Assembly (NCBI GenBank): GCA_041554435.1 | Contig: JBFFLX010000018.1 | Location: 1 to 34,191, forward strand | DNA from: BM524 sp041554435 | Lineage (GTDB): Bacteria; Bacteroidota; Bacteroidia; Bacteroidales; F082 | Length of the DNA stretch: 34,191 nucleotides | Direction: 5' to 3' | Shown here: positions 6,940-15,462 of the stretch, in pieces | Position numbering within the stretch: the stretch's first letter is position 1 | Layout: each line of letters begins with the position of its first letter | Program-made: the position numbers and the translations under genes | Notes under the pieces: generated by a model | What the model saw: only the letters and a program-made list of their open reading frames with translations | The model's database searches: none | What the model was told of the DNA's origin: nothing

Positions 6940-8019
6940 CTATCTGTTATACAGATAATAAGCGGCGCATGAGCCTTCGTTTGAAACCATGCATGCTCCA
7001 ATTGGGTTCGAAGGAGTACAAACTTTTGCAAATAATTTACAGTCTTTTGGCTTTTTTAATCCTTTTAAAATTTCGCCACATAAACATCCTTTTGGTTCCT
7101 TTGGTGGTGCTACTTCAATTGGGATTTGTACCTCAGCATCATGCATTGAATACAACTCTCTTATTTTTAGGCCGCTATTTGCCAAAACGCCCAATCCTCT
7201 CCACCAATCGTTGCCATAGGTAAATACTTCGTCGAGCATTTGCTGTGCTTTAATATTACCTTCTGGTTTAACAACTCTTTTATATTGTATCTCAACTTTA
7301 GGGTCGTTGGCTTCCAGTTGCTTAACCAGCATTAAAACCGATTGCATCAGATCAACAGGTTCGAAACCGCTTATTACAACTCCCAAGCCATATTTTTTAG
7401 GAATGTCCAGATAAATGCCTTCTCCTGTAATAGTACTCACATGTCCGGGTCCGATATATCCATCTATTTCCACTCCCTCATCGATTAGGGTGGCCATAGC
7501 CGGAGGCATTACCTTATGTGCACTATACACATAAAAATTACTTAAACCAGCCATTCGGGCCTTTAAAATGCCTGCTGCAGATGCCGGAGCAGTGGTCTCG
7601 AATCCTATGCCCAAAAAGATAACTTTCTTGCTTTTGTTCTTTTTGGCAATCATTAATGCATCTAAAATTGAGTAAACAATTCGTACATCAGCGCCCCTTG
7701 CTTTTTCCTGATCAAGACTTGAAAATGAGCCCGGTACTCTTATTAAATCGCCATAAGTAGTAATTATCACATCTTCCATGCGTGAATATACTACAGCCTT
7801 GTCGATGAATTCCCTGCTGGTTACACAAACAGGACAACCAGGCCCAGATATAAGTTCAACATTATCAGGCAGTAAATACGGTAAGCCAAATTTCTGAATC
7901 GACATGGTATGACCTCCACACACTTCCATCAACCTGACCTTCTTTGTAGATATTTTTTTTATTTCCTCGGCTAAACCGAGAACTATATCTTTATTTCTGT
8001 ACTCATCTATATATTTCAT
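6940..8019 (-). CDS. hypD: Hydrogenase maturation protein HypD
   Basis: The 359-residue HypD is the iron-sulfur scaffold on which Fe(CN)2CO is assembled together with HypC. Visible motifs are MEVCGGHTMSI with the first catalytic Cys, ISGPGCPVCVT with the redox Cys pair, and GFETTAPASA. The Cys-rich C-terminus (GCLCGEIL, DCKLF, CTPSNPIGACMVSNEGSC) holds the [4Fe-4S] ligands. It lies 43 bases after hypC and 23 before hypE on the same strand. Nothing is missing compared with characterised HypD proteins. Confidence 0.97.
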   Translation of the reverse strand: MKYIDEYRNKDIVLGLAEEIKKISTKKVRLMEVCGGHTMSIQKFGLPYLLPDNVELISGPGCPVCVTSREFIDKAVVYSRMEDVIITTYGDLIRVPGSFSSLDQEKARGADVRIVYSILDALMIAKKNKSKKVIFLGIGFETTAPASAAGILKARMAGLSNFYVYSAHKVMPPAMATLIDEGVEIDGYIGPGHVSTITGEGIYLDIPKKYGLGVVISGFEPVDLMQSVLMLVKQLEANDPKVEIQYKRVVKPEGNIKAQQMLDEVFTYGNDWWRGLGVLANSGLKIRELYSMHDAEVQIPIEVAPPKEPKGCLCGEILKGLKKPKDCKLFAKVCTPSNPIGACMVSNEGSCAAYYLYNR

Positions 8020-8062
8020 ACCAAATATTTTTCAAAAAAATGAATTGAAAAATTGAGAGGAA

Positions 8063-8332
8063 TTAAACTATTCTCTTTCCGTCAATTTTCTCCTCATCGT
8101 CGAGGGCATTATTGAATTCTTTAAACTCATCGAAGGTTCTTAAACTTGCTTCAGCCTCTTCGGCGTCCAGTTTCTGTATGGCGAAGCCAGTATGAATCAA
8201 TACATAATCACCTACTTTAATATCTTCAAATTCAATCATTTGCAAACTAGCCTCGTAGTTTGATTTTCCTACTGAACAAATGGCCATCTCGCCATTTATT
8301 TCTTCAACTTTTGCAGGTATGCTTAAACACAT
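8063..8332 (-). CDS. hypC: Hydrogenase assembly chaperone HypC
   Basis: The 89-residue HypC/HybG/HupF-family chaperone carries the Fe(CN)2CO unit with HypD and passes it to the large-subunit precursor. The N-terminus MCLSIPAKV exposes the essential Cys2 after Met removal, and GDYVLIHTGFAIQKLD is the family core. It is the first gene of hypC-hypD-hypE. An exact TAnnTTTG box lies 38 bases upstream and an unusually clear Shine-Dalgarno sequence (AAGGAGT) stands 6 bases before the ATG. Confidence 0.96.
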   Translation of the reverse strand: MCLSIPAKVEEINGEMAICSVGKSNYEASLQMIEFEDIKVGDYVLIHTGFAIQKLDAEEAEASLRTFDEFKEFNNALDDEEKIDGKRIV

Positions 8333-8338
8333 AATTTT

Positions 8339-8345
8339 ACTCCTT
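8339..8345 (-). promoter_or_regulatory. Shine-Dalgarno sequence of hypC
   Basis: The minus strand reads AAGGAGT, 6 bases before the hypC ATG. Most genes in this window lack such a site, as is usual in Bacteroidota, so it stands out and also fixes the start. Confidence 0.6.
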
Positions 8346-8369
8346 ATAATATTACTATTAATTATGCGG

Positions 8370-8377
8370 CAAAAGTA
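8370..8377 (-). promoter_or_regulatory. -7 promoter box of the hypCDE operon
   Basis: The minus strand reads TACTTTTG, an exact TAnnTTTG, 38 bases before hypC. No TTTG box is seen upstream at the usual spacing. Confidence 0.5.
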
Positions 8378-8394
8378 CGTATCTAATTAATACG
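8378..8394. repeat. Inverted repeat abutting the hypC promoter
   Basis: CGTAT at 8378-8382 and ATACG at 8390-8394 flank a 7-base centre, immediately upstream of the hypC -7 box. A regulator could bind here, but the arms are only five bases. Confidence 0.3.
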
Positions 8395-8422
8395 AATATT
8401 TACCTATGGTAGTTTAAAATAA

Positions 8423-10687
8423 TTATAAACGACCATTCTCTCTTAGTTTTGCTGCAATTGCTATTTGACCAAGAGCAATACCACCATCGTTGGAAGGGAT
8501 TGCTGATTGGCTATAAACCTTAAAACCATTTGATTTTAACTGATTTTCGCAGCCTTCCAAAAGTATTCTGTTTTGAAAACTACCTCCCGAAAGGGCAACT
8601 TTTTCTATATTGGTTTCATTTTTAATTTTAGTTGAAATCTTTACTACCAGATCTATTATGGTATTGTGAAAGGCCATGGCAATATCCGAGCGACTTCGAT
8701 CATTCTTCAGGTCATTTATCATTTGCAAAAAGCAAGTTTTAAATGAAATGTGATCTGTTATCTCATATGAATATTTTGATTTAGTATTGCTCTTATTCGC
8801 AAGTGTTTCAAGTCGCATTGGAGCTTCGGCATGATAAGTTGAATTTTTACATACTCCTAAAAGTGCAGAAACAGCATCAAATAATCGACCTGCGCTGCTG
8901 CTTAGCGGACAGTTCAGGTTTTTATCAATAATGGAAGAAACAAGATTTAATTCATTAGAGTTAATATCCTCGAATATAAAACTGTTATCTTGTATAAAAT
9001 CTTCCCCGAAATAATGAATCAAATAACTTAAAAGCATCCTCCAGGGATGATGGTTTGAAGCATCTCCACCTGGCTGTTTGATATATTCGAAATGTGAATA
9101 CCTATGGAAATTTTCAAAATCACAAATTAGAATTTCACCACCCCAAATATTACCATCGGTACCATAACCAGTTCCATCCATACTTATACCGATTATTTTT
9201 TCATCTATATTATTTTCAGCCATACAAGAAGCAATGTGAGCGTGGTGATGCTGCACTTTGATGTGTTTAATATTCAGATTGTCAGCATATTGGCTTGATA
9301 AATATTCAGGATGCATATCGCTGACAATCAATTGTGGTTTAAACCTGAAGAGTTTACTGAATCTTGAAATCGATTCTTTATAAAACTCATAAGTTTCCAT
9401 GTTTTTTAAATCGCCTATATGCTGACTTAAAATTATTTGTTTTCCTTTTCCAATTGCAAAGCAATTTACCAATTCTGCTCCAGCAGCAAAAATACCTTCC
9501 GTATTAAAATTTGTATGAATAGGAGAGGGGGCATAACTTCTTGATCTTCGGATTATCCTGCCTTTTTTGTTGGCTACAAAAGCCACAGAATCGTCGGTGC
9601 GATTATGAATATCACGATTATAAATGATAAATGCATCGGCAAGTTTATGAAGATTGTTTAGGGCTAAATTATTGTCGATAATAATAGGTTCATCACTTAA
9701 ATTTCCACTTGTAAGAACAAGAGCAGGTATTTTAAGTTCTCTAAATAAAAGATAATGAAACGGCATATAAGGAAGCATCACTCCTATAGTATCCAGCCCC
9801 AGCCCCAATTGCTCTGAAATTACCTTTTTTGTTTTTAATAGAACAATAGGTCTTCTCCAACTCAACAGTAATTCTTCTTCTTTATTACTAACAATGAGGT
9901 ATTTTTTCACCTCTTCTATATTGGAAAACATTATTGCCAGAGGTTTTCCCTCTCTGTTTTTTCTTAGCCTTAACTCTTTAACTAAAATATTATTAAATGG
10001 GTTACATGCTATATGAAAACCTCCTAAACCTTTTATTGCCAATATTTTGCCTTCTTGAATCAATTCTGACGAAATCCTTAAAATATCATCGATTTCAACA
10101 AATTTGTTATCTTCATAAATGAGTTGATAATGTGGACCACATTTATTGCAGGCAACAGGTTGTGCGTGAAAACGACGATCCAGAATATCGCTATATTCAT
10201 TCTTGCAATTTTCGCACATTATAAAAGGAGCCATTGTAGTTTTGGGCCTGTCGTAGGGTAAGTCCTTAATAATAGTAAATCGGGGTCCGCAGTTTGTACA
10301 ATTAGTAAATTCATAATCAATTCTGTCGACTTGTTTTTCCATGTCCTCCAGACAATTTTTACAAACTGCAATATCCGGACTAACCTCTGTTATTTCATTG
10401 GAAAGAGATTTGCTTTTTACTATTGTAAAATCATTAAAACCATTTATTGCAACAGTAATTTGATCTATTTTAACTATGTGTGATGCTTCAGGTATGCTTA
10501 ATGGTAGTTCTTTTAAGAACTCATCAATGCTTTTTTGCACTCCTTCAATAGCAATTTTAACTCCCAGATTATTGTTTTCAACCGTTCCCTTCAGATGGTA
10601 TTTATGAGCTAAACGATATATAAACGGGCGAAATCCAACGCCTTGCACCAGTCCTTTAACTAAAATTTCTTTTGCTATATACTTCAT
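8423..10687 (-). CDS. hypF: Carbamoyltransferase HypF
   Basis: The 754-residue HypF makes carbamoyl-adenylate from carbamoyl phosphate and ATP and loads it on the HypE C-terminal Cys, the first step toward the CN ligands. Domains in order are: an acylphosphatase-like part (about residues 1-90, VQGVGFRPFIYRLA); two zinc fingers (about 105-190, with CKNC, CTNCGPRF, CENC, CNKCGPHY); a YrdC-like domain (about 200-385, GLGGFHIACN, RKNREGKPLAIM, LTSGNLSDEP); and a Kae1-like C-terminal part with VQHHHAHIAS, MDGTGYGTDG and ALSGGSFQNR. The length is normal. Transcription runs divergently from the hydrogenase operon, from a 140-base region with promoters on both strands. Confidence 0.97.
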   Translation of the reverse strand: MKYIAKEILVKGLVQGVGFRPFIYRLAHKYHLKGTVENNNLGVKIAIEGVQKSIDEFLKELPLSIPEASHIVKIDQITVAINGFNDFTIVKSKSLSNEITEVSPDIAVCKNCLEDMEKQVDRIDYEFTNCTNCGPRFTIIKDLPYDRPKTTMAPFIMCENCKNEYSDILDRRFHAQPVACNKCGPHYQLIYEDNKFVEIDDILRISSELIQEGKILAIKGLGGFHIACNPFNNILVKELRLRKNREGKPLAIMFSNIEEVKKYLIVSNKEEELLLSWRRPIVLLKTKKVISEQLGLGLDTIGVMLPYMPFHYLLFRELKIPALVLTSGNLSDEPIIIDNNLALNNLHKLADAFIIYNRDIHNRTDDSVAFVANKKGRIIRRSRSYAPSPIHTNFNTEGIFAAGAELVNCFAIGKGKQIILSQHIGDLKNMETYEFYKESISRFSKLFRFKPQLIVSDMHPEYLSSQYADNLNIKHIKVQHHHAHIASCMAENNIDEKIIGISMDGTGYGTDGNIWGGEILICDFENFHRYSHFEYIKQPGGDASNHHPWRMLLSYLIHYFGEDFIQDNSFIFEDINSNELNLVSSIIDKNLNCPLSSSAGRLFDAVSALLGVCKNSTYHAEAPMRLETLANKSNTKSKYSYEITDHISFKTCFLQMINDLKNDRSRSDIAMAFHNTIIDLVVKISTKIKNETNIEKVALSGGSFQNRILLEGCENQLKSNGFKVYSQSAIPSNDGGIALGQIAIAAKLRENGRL

Positions 10688-10702
10688 ACAATATTAAAAT
10701 GT

Positions 10703-10735
10703 CAAAACTAATTTAAAATGGTTATAAATTTCAAT
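10703..10735 (-). promoter_or_regulatory. Promoter of hypF
   Basis: On the minus strand the -7 box is TAGTTTTG (10703-10710, exact TAnnTTTG). A TTTG-like box, ATTG, lies at 10732-10735 after a 21-base spacer. The hypF ATG is 15 bases downstream of the -7 box. Confidence 0.5.
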
Positions 10736-10736
10736 G

Positions 10737-10752
10737 TGTTAAAATATTAACA
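10737..10752 (+). promoter_or_regulatory. Rex-type operator of the hydrogenase operon
   Basis: TGTTAA at 10737-10742 and TTAACA at 10747-10752 form a perfect 6-base-arm palindrome with a 4-base centre (AATA). It matches TGTTAA-N4-TTAACA, the core of the Rex site. It covers the place where the upstream box of the hox promoter should be, 10 bases before the -7 box. It also touches the distal end of the hypF promoter, so one bound dimer might affect both directions. Confidence 0.75.
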
Positions 10753-10762
10753 AAAACTTTCT

Positions 10763-10770
10763 TACCTTTG
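10763..10770 (+). promoter_or_regulatory. -7 promoter box of the hoxFUYHW operon
   Basis: TACCTTTG is an exact TAnnTTTG. The expected transcript start is near 10775-10780, leaving a leader of about 50 bases to the ATG at 10828. A possible TTG start at 10768 lies inside this box and is therefore unlikely to be used. Confidence 0.6.
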
Positions 10771-10827
10771 CTGTTAATTATTTCACAGTACAAATGTATA
10801 AAGTTTTTCGATCTTAAAAATTCAATA

Positions 10828-12708
10828 ATGAAAGAAAAAATTGAATCAATTTTAAATAAGTACAGCAATGATCCGAGCAGATTAATGGATATTTTGCTCG
10901 ACATTATGGAAAACAGTGGTTATGTTGATGAATTCAGCATAAGTGTTATTGCAGAAAACCTTAATATTTCAGTTGCACAAGTTAAGGAGACAATATCATT
11001 CTATCATTTCTTTTCCGAAAAGCCAAGGGCTAAATATAATATTTTTCTGAATAATAGTATTACTTCCTGTTTAAGGGGTTACAAAGAGGTTAAAGAGGCA
11101 TTTGAAACTGAGGCTGGAACAAGTTTTGGTAATTTAAATGAGGATGGTTTAATTGGCTTATATGAAACTTCATGTATTGGAATGAACGATCAGGGACCCG
11201 CAGCAATTATTAACGACAAAATATTTACAAACCTTACTCCTTACCGAGCAAGAAAAATTGTAAATGATATAAAAGAAGGTAAAAAACTGGAAGATCTGGT
11301 ATATGAAAACCATGGCGATGGTAACAATTCTCATCCACTAATGAACTCTATGGTATACAATCATATACGTAAGAAGTCGATATTGCTTGACGAGAATTAT
11401 GAGAAATTTGATGTAATAAAAAACGAACTTAAAAACATATCTCCTCAGGAATTAATTCAAACCATTGAAGATTCTAATTTAAGAGGTAGAGGAGGAGCAG
11501 GATTCCCAACCGGATTAAAGTGGAAATTTGGAAGCCGTATGCCAGGCGAACACCGGGTTATTATTTGCAATGCCGACGAAGGTGAACCAGGTACTTTTAA
11601 AGACAGAGTTATGTTAACTCAATTTAATGATTTGGTTTTCGAAGGTATGGTTTTGGCTGCTTATGCTACCAAAGCAGATATTGGAGTTCTTTATTTAAGA
11701 TATGAATATAAATATATGCTGAATTATCTAAACAGTGTGTTAGATGATATGCGTAGAGAAAACCTTTTAGGTGAAAACATAAGTGGTATTGAAGGTTTTA
11801 ATTTCGATATCAGAATTCAACTGGGAGCAGGTGCATATGTTTGTGGAGAAGAATCGGCACTTATTGAATCTATGGAAGGTAAGCGTGGTGAACCACGTGA
11901 TAAGCCACCATTCCCTGTGGAAAAAGGATATTTGGATTATCCCACTATTGTTAATAATGTTGAAACATTAGCCTCTGCAGTAAAAATAGCCAAAAATGGT
12001 GCAAAATGGTATAATTCTTTTGGAACCAAAGATTCACTTGGAACAAAATTATTAAGTGTTTCCGGCGATTGCCGATTCCCCGGTATTTATGAAGTAGAGT
12101 GGGGAACAAGCATCAGAGAAGTTCTCGAAATGGCAGGTGCCCATAATGTACAAGCTGTTCAGGTGGGAGGCCCATCGGGTACCTTAGTTAACGTTAAGGA
12201 TATCGATAATTTGAGCAAAACAGAATTGATGAAATGGTATAAACCTTCAGGAATGATGACTGCTCAAACGGCTTTCGATAGAAAACTTAGTTATTCTGAC
12301 CTTCCCACAGGTGGATCCATAATTATTTTTAATAAGGATAGAGATATTTTGAGAGAAGTGGTTATGAATTTTATGGACTTCTTCATCGAAGAATCATGTG
12401 GTTCATGTTCTACTTGTAGAAATCTTCCTCGAATAATGAAAGAAAAACTCGAAAAGATTATTAATGGACATGGAGTTAGAGATGATATTGATGATCTTTT
12501 AAATTGGGGAAAAATTATTAAGTTAAGCAGATGTGGTTTGGGGCAAACAGCCGCTAATCCAATACTTTCCAGTATTCTTAATTTCAGGCATTTATACGAA
12601 GAACACGTAATGGCAATGACTGATTACGACAACCAGTTTGACATAGTTAAATCGGTAAGTCCGGCGAATAGTTTTGTTGGGCGTAAATTTATTCATAACC
12701 ATTCATAA
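10828..12708 (+). CDS. hoxF: NAD-linked hydrogenase diaphorase subunit HoxF (NuoE-NuoF fusion)
   Basis: The 626-residue protein exchanges electrons between NAD(H) and the hydrogenase through FMN. Residues 1 to about 160 are a NuoE-like domain. The rest is NuoF-like, with the glycine-rich NLRGRGGAGFPTGLKW (from about 216), CNADEGEPGTFKDR (from about 247), YVCGEESALIES, and the [4Fe-4S] ligands SCGSCSTC (C522, C525, C528) with C568. In the NuoE-like domain only two of four cluster Cys remain (C81, C116); the other positions are Asn76 and Asn120. A similar loss is known in the Ralstonia-type HoxF, as I recall it. The start at MKEKIESIL fits the promoter and the usual N-terminus. It is the first gene of the hox operon, 17 bases before hoxU. 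Confidence 0.95.
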   Translation: MKEKIESILNKYSNDPSRLMDILLDIMENSGYVDEFSISVIAENLNISVAQVKETISFYHFFSEKPRAKYNIFLNNSITSCLRGYKEVKEAFETEAGTSFGNLNEDGLIGLYETSCIGMNDQGPAAIINDKIFTNLTPYRARKIVNDIKEGKKLEDLVYENHGDGNNSHPLMNSMVYNHIRKKSILLDENYEKFDVIKNELKNISPQELIQTIEDSNLRGRGGAGFPTGLKWKFGSRMPGEHRVIICNADEGEPGTFKDRVMLTQFNDLVFEGMVLAAYATKADIGVLYLRYEYKYMLNYLNSVLDDMRRENLLGENISGIEGFNFDIRIQLGAGAYVCGEESALIESMEGKRGEPRDKPPFPVEKGYLDYPTIVNNVETLASAVKIAKNGAKWYNSFGTKDSLGTKLLSVSGDCRFPGIYEVEWGTSIREVLEMAGAHNVQAVQVGGPSGTLVNVKDIDNLSKTELMKWYKPSGMMTAQTAFDRKLSYSDLPTGGSIIIFNKDRDILREVVMNFMDFFIEESCGSCSTCRNLPRIMKEKLEKIINGHGVRDDIDDLLNWGKIIKLSRCGLGQTAANPILSSILNFRHLYEEHVMAMTDYDNQFDIVKSVSPANSFVGRKFIHNHS

Positions 12709-12725
12709 TTTATAATCGTTAAATC

Positions 12726-13424
12726 ATGAGCGAAGAAATAAAATTCAAAATAGATGGCAAAGATATAATTGCCAAAAATGGTCAAACCATTGTTGAAGCA
12801 GCCAGAGATAATGGTGTTTATATTCCCACATTATGTAATTTTAAGGGTGTAAAACCCAAAGGAAGTTGTAGAATTTGTTCTGTTAAAGTTAATAACAGAT
12901 TTATGACATCCTGTACTACTCCTGCTGCACCGGGTATGGAAGTATACAACAATACAACAGAAATTTCCGATTTAAGAAAAAGCATAATTGAATTATTATT
13001 TGTAAGTGGTAATCACTTCTGCCCTGCATGTGAAAAGAGTGGAAACTGTGAATTACAAGGGCTTGCATATAAATACCAAATGATGGTCCCTCGCTTTCCG
13101 TATTCCTTTAAAAAGCATGGAGTTATTGCTACAGGACCAAAACTTCTTAAAGAACAAGACAGATGTATTCTTTGTCAGAGATGTATGAAAACCATTAAGG
13201 ATGAGAGTGGAAAAAGATATTATGCATTTCACAACAGAGGTACTAAACTCGAAGTAGTTATGGATGAGGAAATGAGTAAGACAATTCCTGATGAACTTGC
13301 AAAGCAAGCAATGGAAAATTGTCCGGTAGGATCTATCATTTATAAGGAAATTGGATTTGCTGAACCAATCGGAACCAGAAAATTCGATAAACAGTCTATT
13401 GGAAGTGAAATAGAAACAAATTAA
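12726..13424 (+). CDS. hoxU: Hydrogenase diaphorase small subunit HoxU
   Basis: The 232-residue protein matches the N-terminal part of NuoG and wires the diaphorase to the hydrogenase through iron-sulfur clusters. A [2Fe-2S] site uses C37, C48, C51 and C63. A His/Cys [4Fe-4S] site reads H97-x-C99-xx-C102-x5-C108 (GNHFCPACEKSGNC), with the HoxU-specific spacing. A further [4Fe-4S] site uses C147, C150, C153 and C199 (CILCQRC and NCPVGSI). The length is normal for HoxU. It is separated by 17 bases from hoxF and 12 from hoxY. Confidence 0.96.
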   Translation: MSEEIKFKIDGKDIIAKNGQTIVEAARDNGVYIPTLCNFKGVKPKGSCRICSVKVNNRFMTSCTTPAAPGMEVYNNTTEISDLRKSIIELLFVSGNHFCPACEKSGNCELQGLAYKYQMMVPRFPYSFKKHGVIATGPKLLKEQDRCILCQRCMKTIKDESGKRYYAFHNRGTKLEVVMDEEMSKTIPDELAKQAMENCPVGSIIYKEIGFAEPIGTRKFDKQSIGSEIETN

Positions 13425-13436
13425 AACTGATTAACA

Positions 13437-13985
13437 ATGAGTAAAAAAATAATAGCCACTACTTCCTTAGCCGGATGCTTCGGATGTCATATGTCGATAC
13501 TCGATATAGATGAAAGAATATTAGACCTTATAGAATTAGTTGAATTTAACAAATCGCCTGTTGACGACATCAAAACTTTTACAAAACAGGTTGATATAGG
13601 AATAATAGAAGGTGGTTGCTGTAATAGCGAAAATGTTGAAGTATTAAAATCTTTTAGAGATAACTGTGATATATTAATCTCACTTGGAGAATGCGCAATT
13701 ATGGGTGGTTTGCCGGCAATGCGTAATGGTATTCCTATAGAGGAATGCATTCACGAAGCTTATATTAACGGGCCAACCGTAAAGTTAAATGAGGAAAAAA
13801 TATTACCAAACGATGCAGAATTACCTATGCTTCTTGATAATGTTTACCCTTGTCACGAAATTGTGAAAGTTGATTATTTCCTTCCTGGATGTCCTCCACG
13901 AGCCGATTTAATTTGGGATGCATTGGTAGCATTGATTACCGGTAACGAAATGGATCTTCCTTACGAAGTAGTTAAGTTTGATTAA
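13437..13985 (+). CDS. hoxY: [NiFe] hydrogenase small subunit HoxY
   Basis: The 182-residue protein is the short small subunit typical of cytoplasmic group 3 hydrogenases. It has no twin-arginine signal, so the enzyme stays in the cytoplasm. The proximal [4Fe-4S] cluster ligands are C14 and C17 (AGCFGCHM), C86 (LGECAIMGG) and C152 (PGCPPRAD). Medial and distal clusters are absent, as expected, because electrons pass to HoxU. C61-C62 (EGGCCN) are additional Cys in the family region. It lies between hoxU and hoxH with short gaps. Confidence 0.96.
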   Translation: MSKKIIATTSLAGCFGCHMSILDIDERILDLIELVEFNKSPVDDIKTFTKQVDIGIIEGGCCNSENVEVLKSFRDNCDILISLGECAIMGGLPAMRNGIPIEECIHEAYINGPTVKLNEEKILPNDAELPMLLDNVYPCHEIVKVDYFLPGCPPRADLIWDALVALITGNEMDLPYEVVKFD

Positions 13986-14008
13986 TAACACAGAAAAAAT
14001 TTAAAACA

Positions 14009-15460
14009 ATGCCAAAAAAAATCACAATAGAACCTGTAACCCGCGTGGAAGGTCATGGTAAGGTTACCATTCAAATGGACGATTTCGGTAATGTGAAAGA
14101 CTCCCGACTACACATAGTTGAATTTAGAGGATTCGAACGTTTTGTTCAGGGCCGCCCTTATTGGGAAGCTCCTGTTTTAGTTCAGCGTTTATGCGGTATT
14201 TGTCCTGTTAGCCACCATTTGGCAGCAGCTAAGGCCCTCGACGTTATTGTTGGTGCTGGTACAGGCCACGGTTTGACAGCAGTGGGTGAGAAAATGCGAA
14301 GACTAATGCATTACGGACAATTTTTCCAGTCGCATGTTTTACATTTCTTCCACCTGAGTTCACCGGATTTCCTTTTCGGAATTGATGGCGATCCTGCCTT
14401 AAGAAATATTATAGGTGTTGCCATGGAACATAAAGACCTTGCCGTTCAAGGTGTTATGATGAGGAAATACGGACAGGAAATAATCGCCCGTACAGCCGGA
14501 AAGAAGATTCATGGTACCGGAGCTATACCCGGTGGAATTAATAAAAACCTAAGCCTCGAAGAAAAAGAATTTCTCTTAAATGGCGCCGATCCGTTGAATG
14601 CTGATAAAATGGTAGAATGGTCAGTAGGAGCCCTTGAGTTCTTCAAAACTTATCATGCGCACAACAGAGATATGGTGGATAATTTTGCCGCCTTCCCTTC
14701 TAATCACCTTAGTATTGTTAGAGAAGATGGTGCTATGGACTTATACAACGGAGTTCTTCGCGCTGTAGATAACGATGGCAAAAGAATACTACATGATGTT
14801 GATTGTCAGGATTATGATAAATATATTGAAGAGGAAGTTCGTGCCTGGAGTTATATGAAATTCCCTTATATTAAAGAGTTAGGAAAGGAAAAAGGATGGT
14901 ACAGAGTAGGTCCTTTATCACGATTAAATACTTGTGACTTTATTCCTACACCACTTGCACAAAAAGAATTCGAAGAATTTAAAGCATATACAAATGGAAA
15001 ACCAAATGGTATGAGTTTGCACTATCATTGGGCTAGATTAATTGAGTTATTACATACTGCTGAAATGATTCGTGATCTATTAAAAGATCCTGATCTTCAG
15101 AATGATGACCTTGTTATAAAAGGTGAGAAACTTCATAAAGGAGTTGGTGTAATTGAGGCTCCTCGCGGAACTCTTTTCCATCACTATGAGATTGATGATA
15201 ACGACCAGATTACTTTGGCAAACCTTATTGTTTCTACTACAAACAATAACCAACCAATGAATACTGCAGTAAACTTAACTGCAAAAGCATTTATGAACGG
15301 ACAGCAGGAAATTACTGAGCCTATGATGAATGCAGTAGAAGTAGCTATCAGAGCTTATGATCCATGTTTAAGTTGTGCTACTCATGCTCTTGGACAAATG
15401 CCTTTAGAAATGACAATTATTGACACAAATAACAATATTATTGATCATAAAATAAAGTAA
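14009..15460 (+). CDS. hoxH: [NiFe] hydrogenase large subunit HoxH
   Basis: The 483-residue catalytic subunit holds the NiFe(CN)2CO site that splits or makes H2. The four metal ligands are present: C62 and C65 in RLCGICPVSHHLAAAKA, and C453 and C456 in DPCLSCATHALG. After H459 comes a 24-residue C-terminal extension (460-483) that should be removed by HoxW after nickel insertion. The motif variants (RxCGICPVSHH and DPCLSCATH) are those of group 3d, the NAD-linked bidirectional enzymes. The protein is complete. It is followed after 2 bases by hoxW. Confidence 0.97.
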   Translation: MPKKITIEPVTRVEGHGKVTIQMDDFGNVKDSRLHIVEFRGFERFVQGRPYWEAPVLVQRLCGICPVSHHLAAAKALDVIVGAGTGHGLTAVGEKMRRLMHYGQFFQSHVLHFFHLSSPDFLFGIDGDPALRNIIGVAMEHKDLAVQGVMMRKYGQEIIARTAGKKIHGTGAIPGGINKNLSLEEKEFLLNGADPLNADKMVEWSVGALEFFKTYHAHNRDMVDNFAAFPSNHLSIVREDGAMDLYNGVLRAVDNDGKRILHDVDCQDYDKYIEEEVRAWSYMKFPYIKELGKEKGWYRVGPLSRLNTCDFIPTPLAQKEFEEFKAYTNGKPNGMSLHYHWARLIELLHTAEMIRDLLKDPDLQNDDLVIKGEKLHKGVGVIEAPRGTLFHHYEIDDNDQITLANLIVSTTNNNQPMNTAVNLTAKAFMNGQQEITEPMMNAVEVAIRAYDPCLSCATHALGQMPLEMTIIDTNNNIIDHKIK

Positions 15461-15462
15461 AA

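Noticed and set aside
7268..7275. TTAACAAC inside hypD, like half a Rex site
   Set aside because: Only one arm is present, and it encodes conserved protein sequence.
10768..10827. A TTG start that would extend HoxF by 20 residues
   Set aside because: The codon lies in the TACCTTTG promoter box, and the usual HoxF N-terminus begins at MKEKIESIL (10828).
13431..13440. TTAACAA just before hoxY as a possible internal operator
   Set aside because: No left half at the right spacing and no promoter box; it sits in a 12-base gap of a clear operon.
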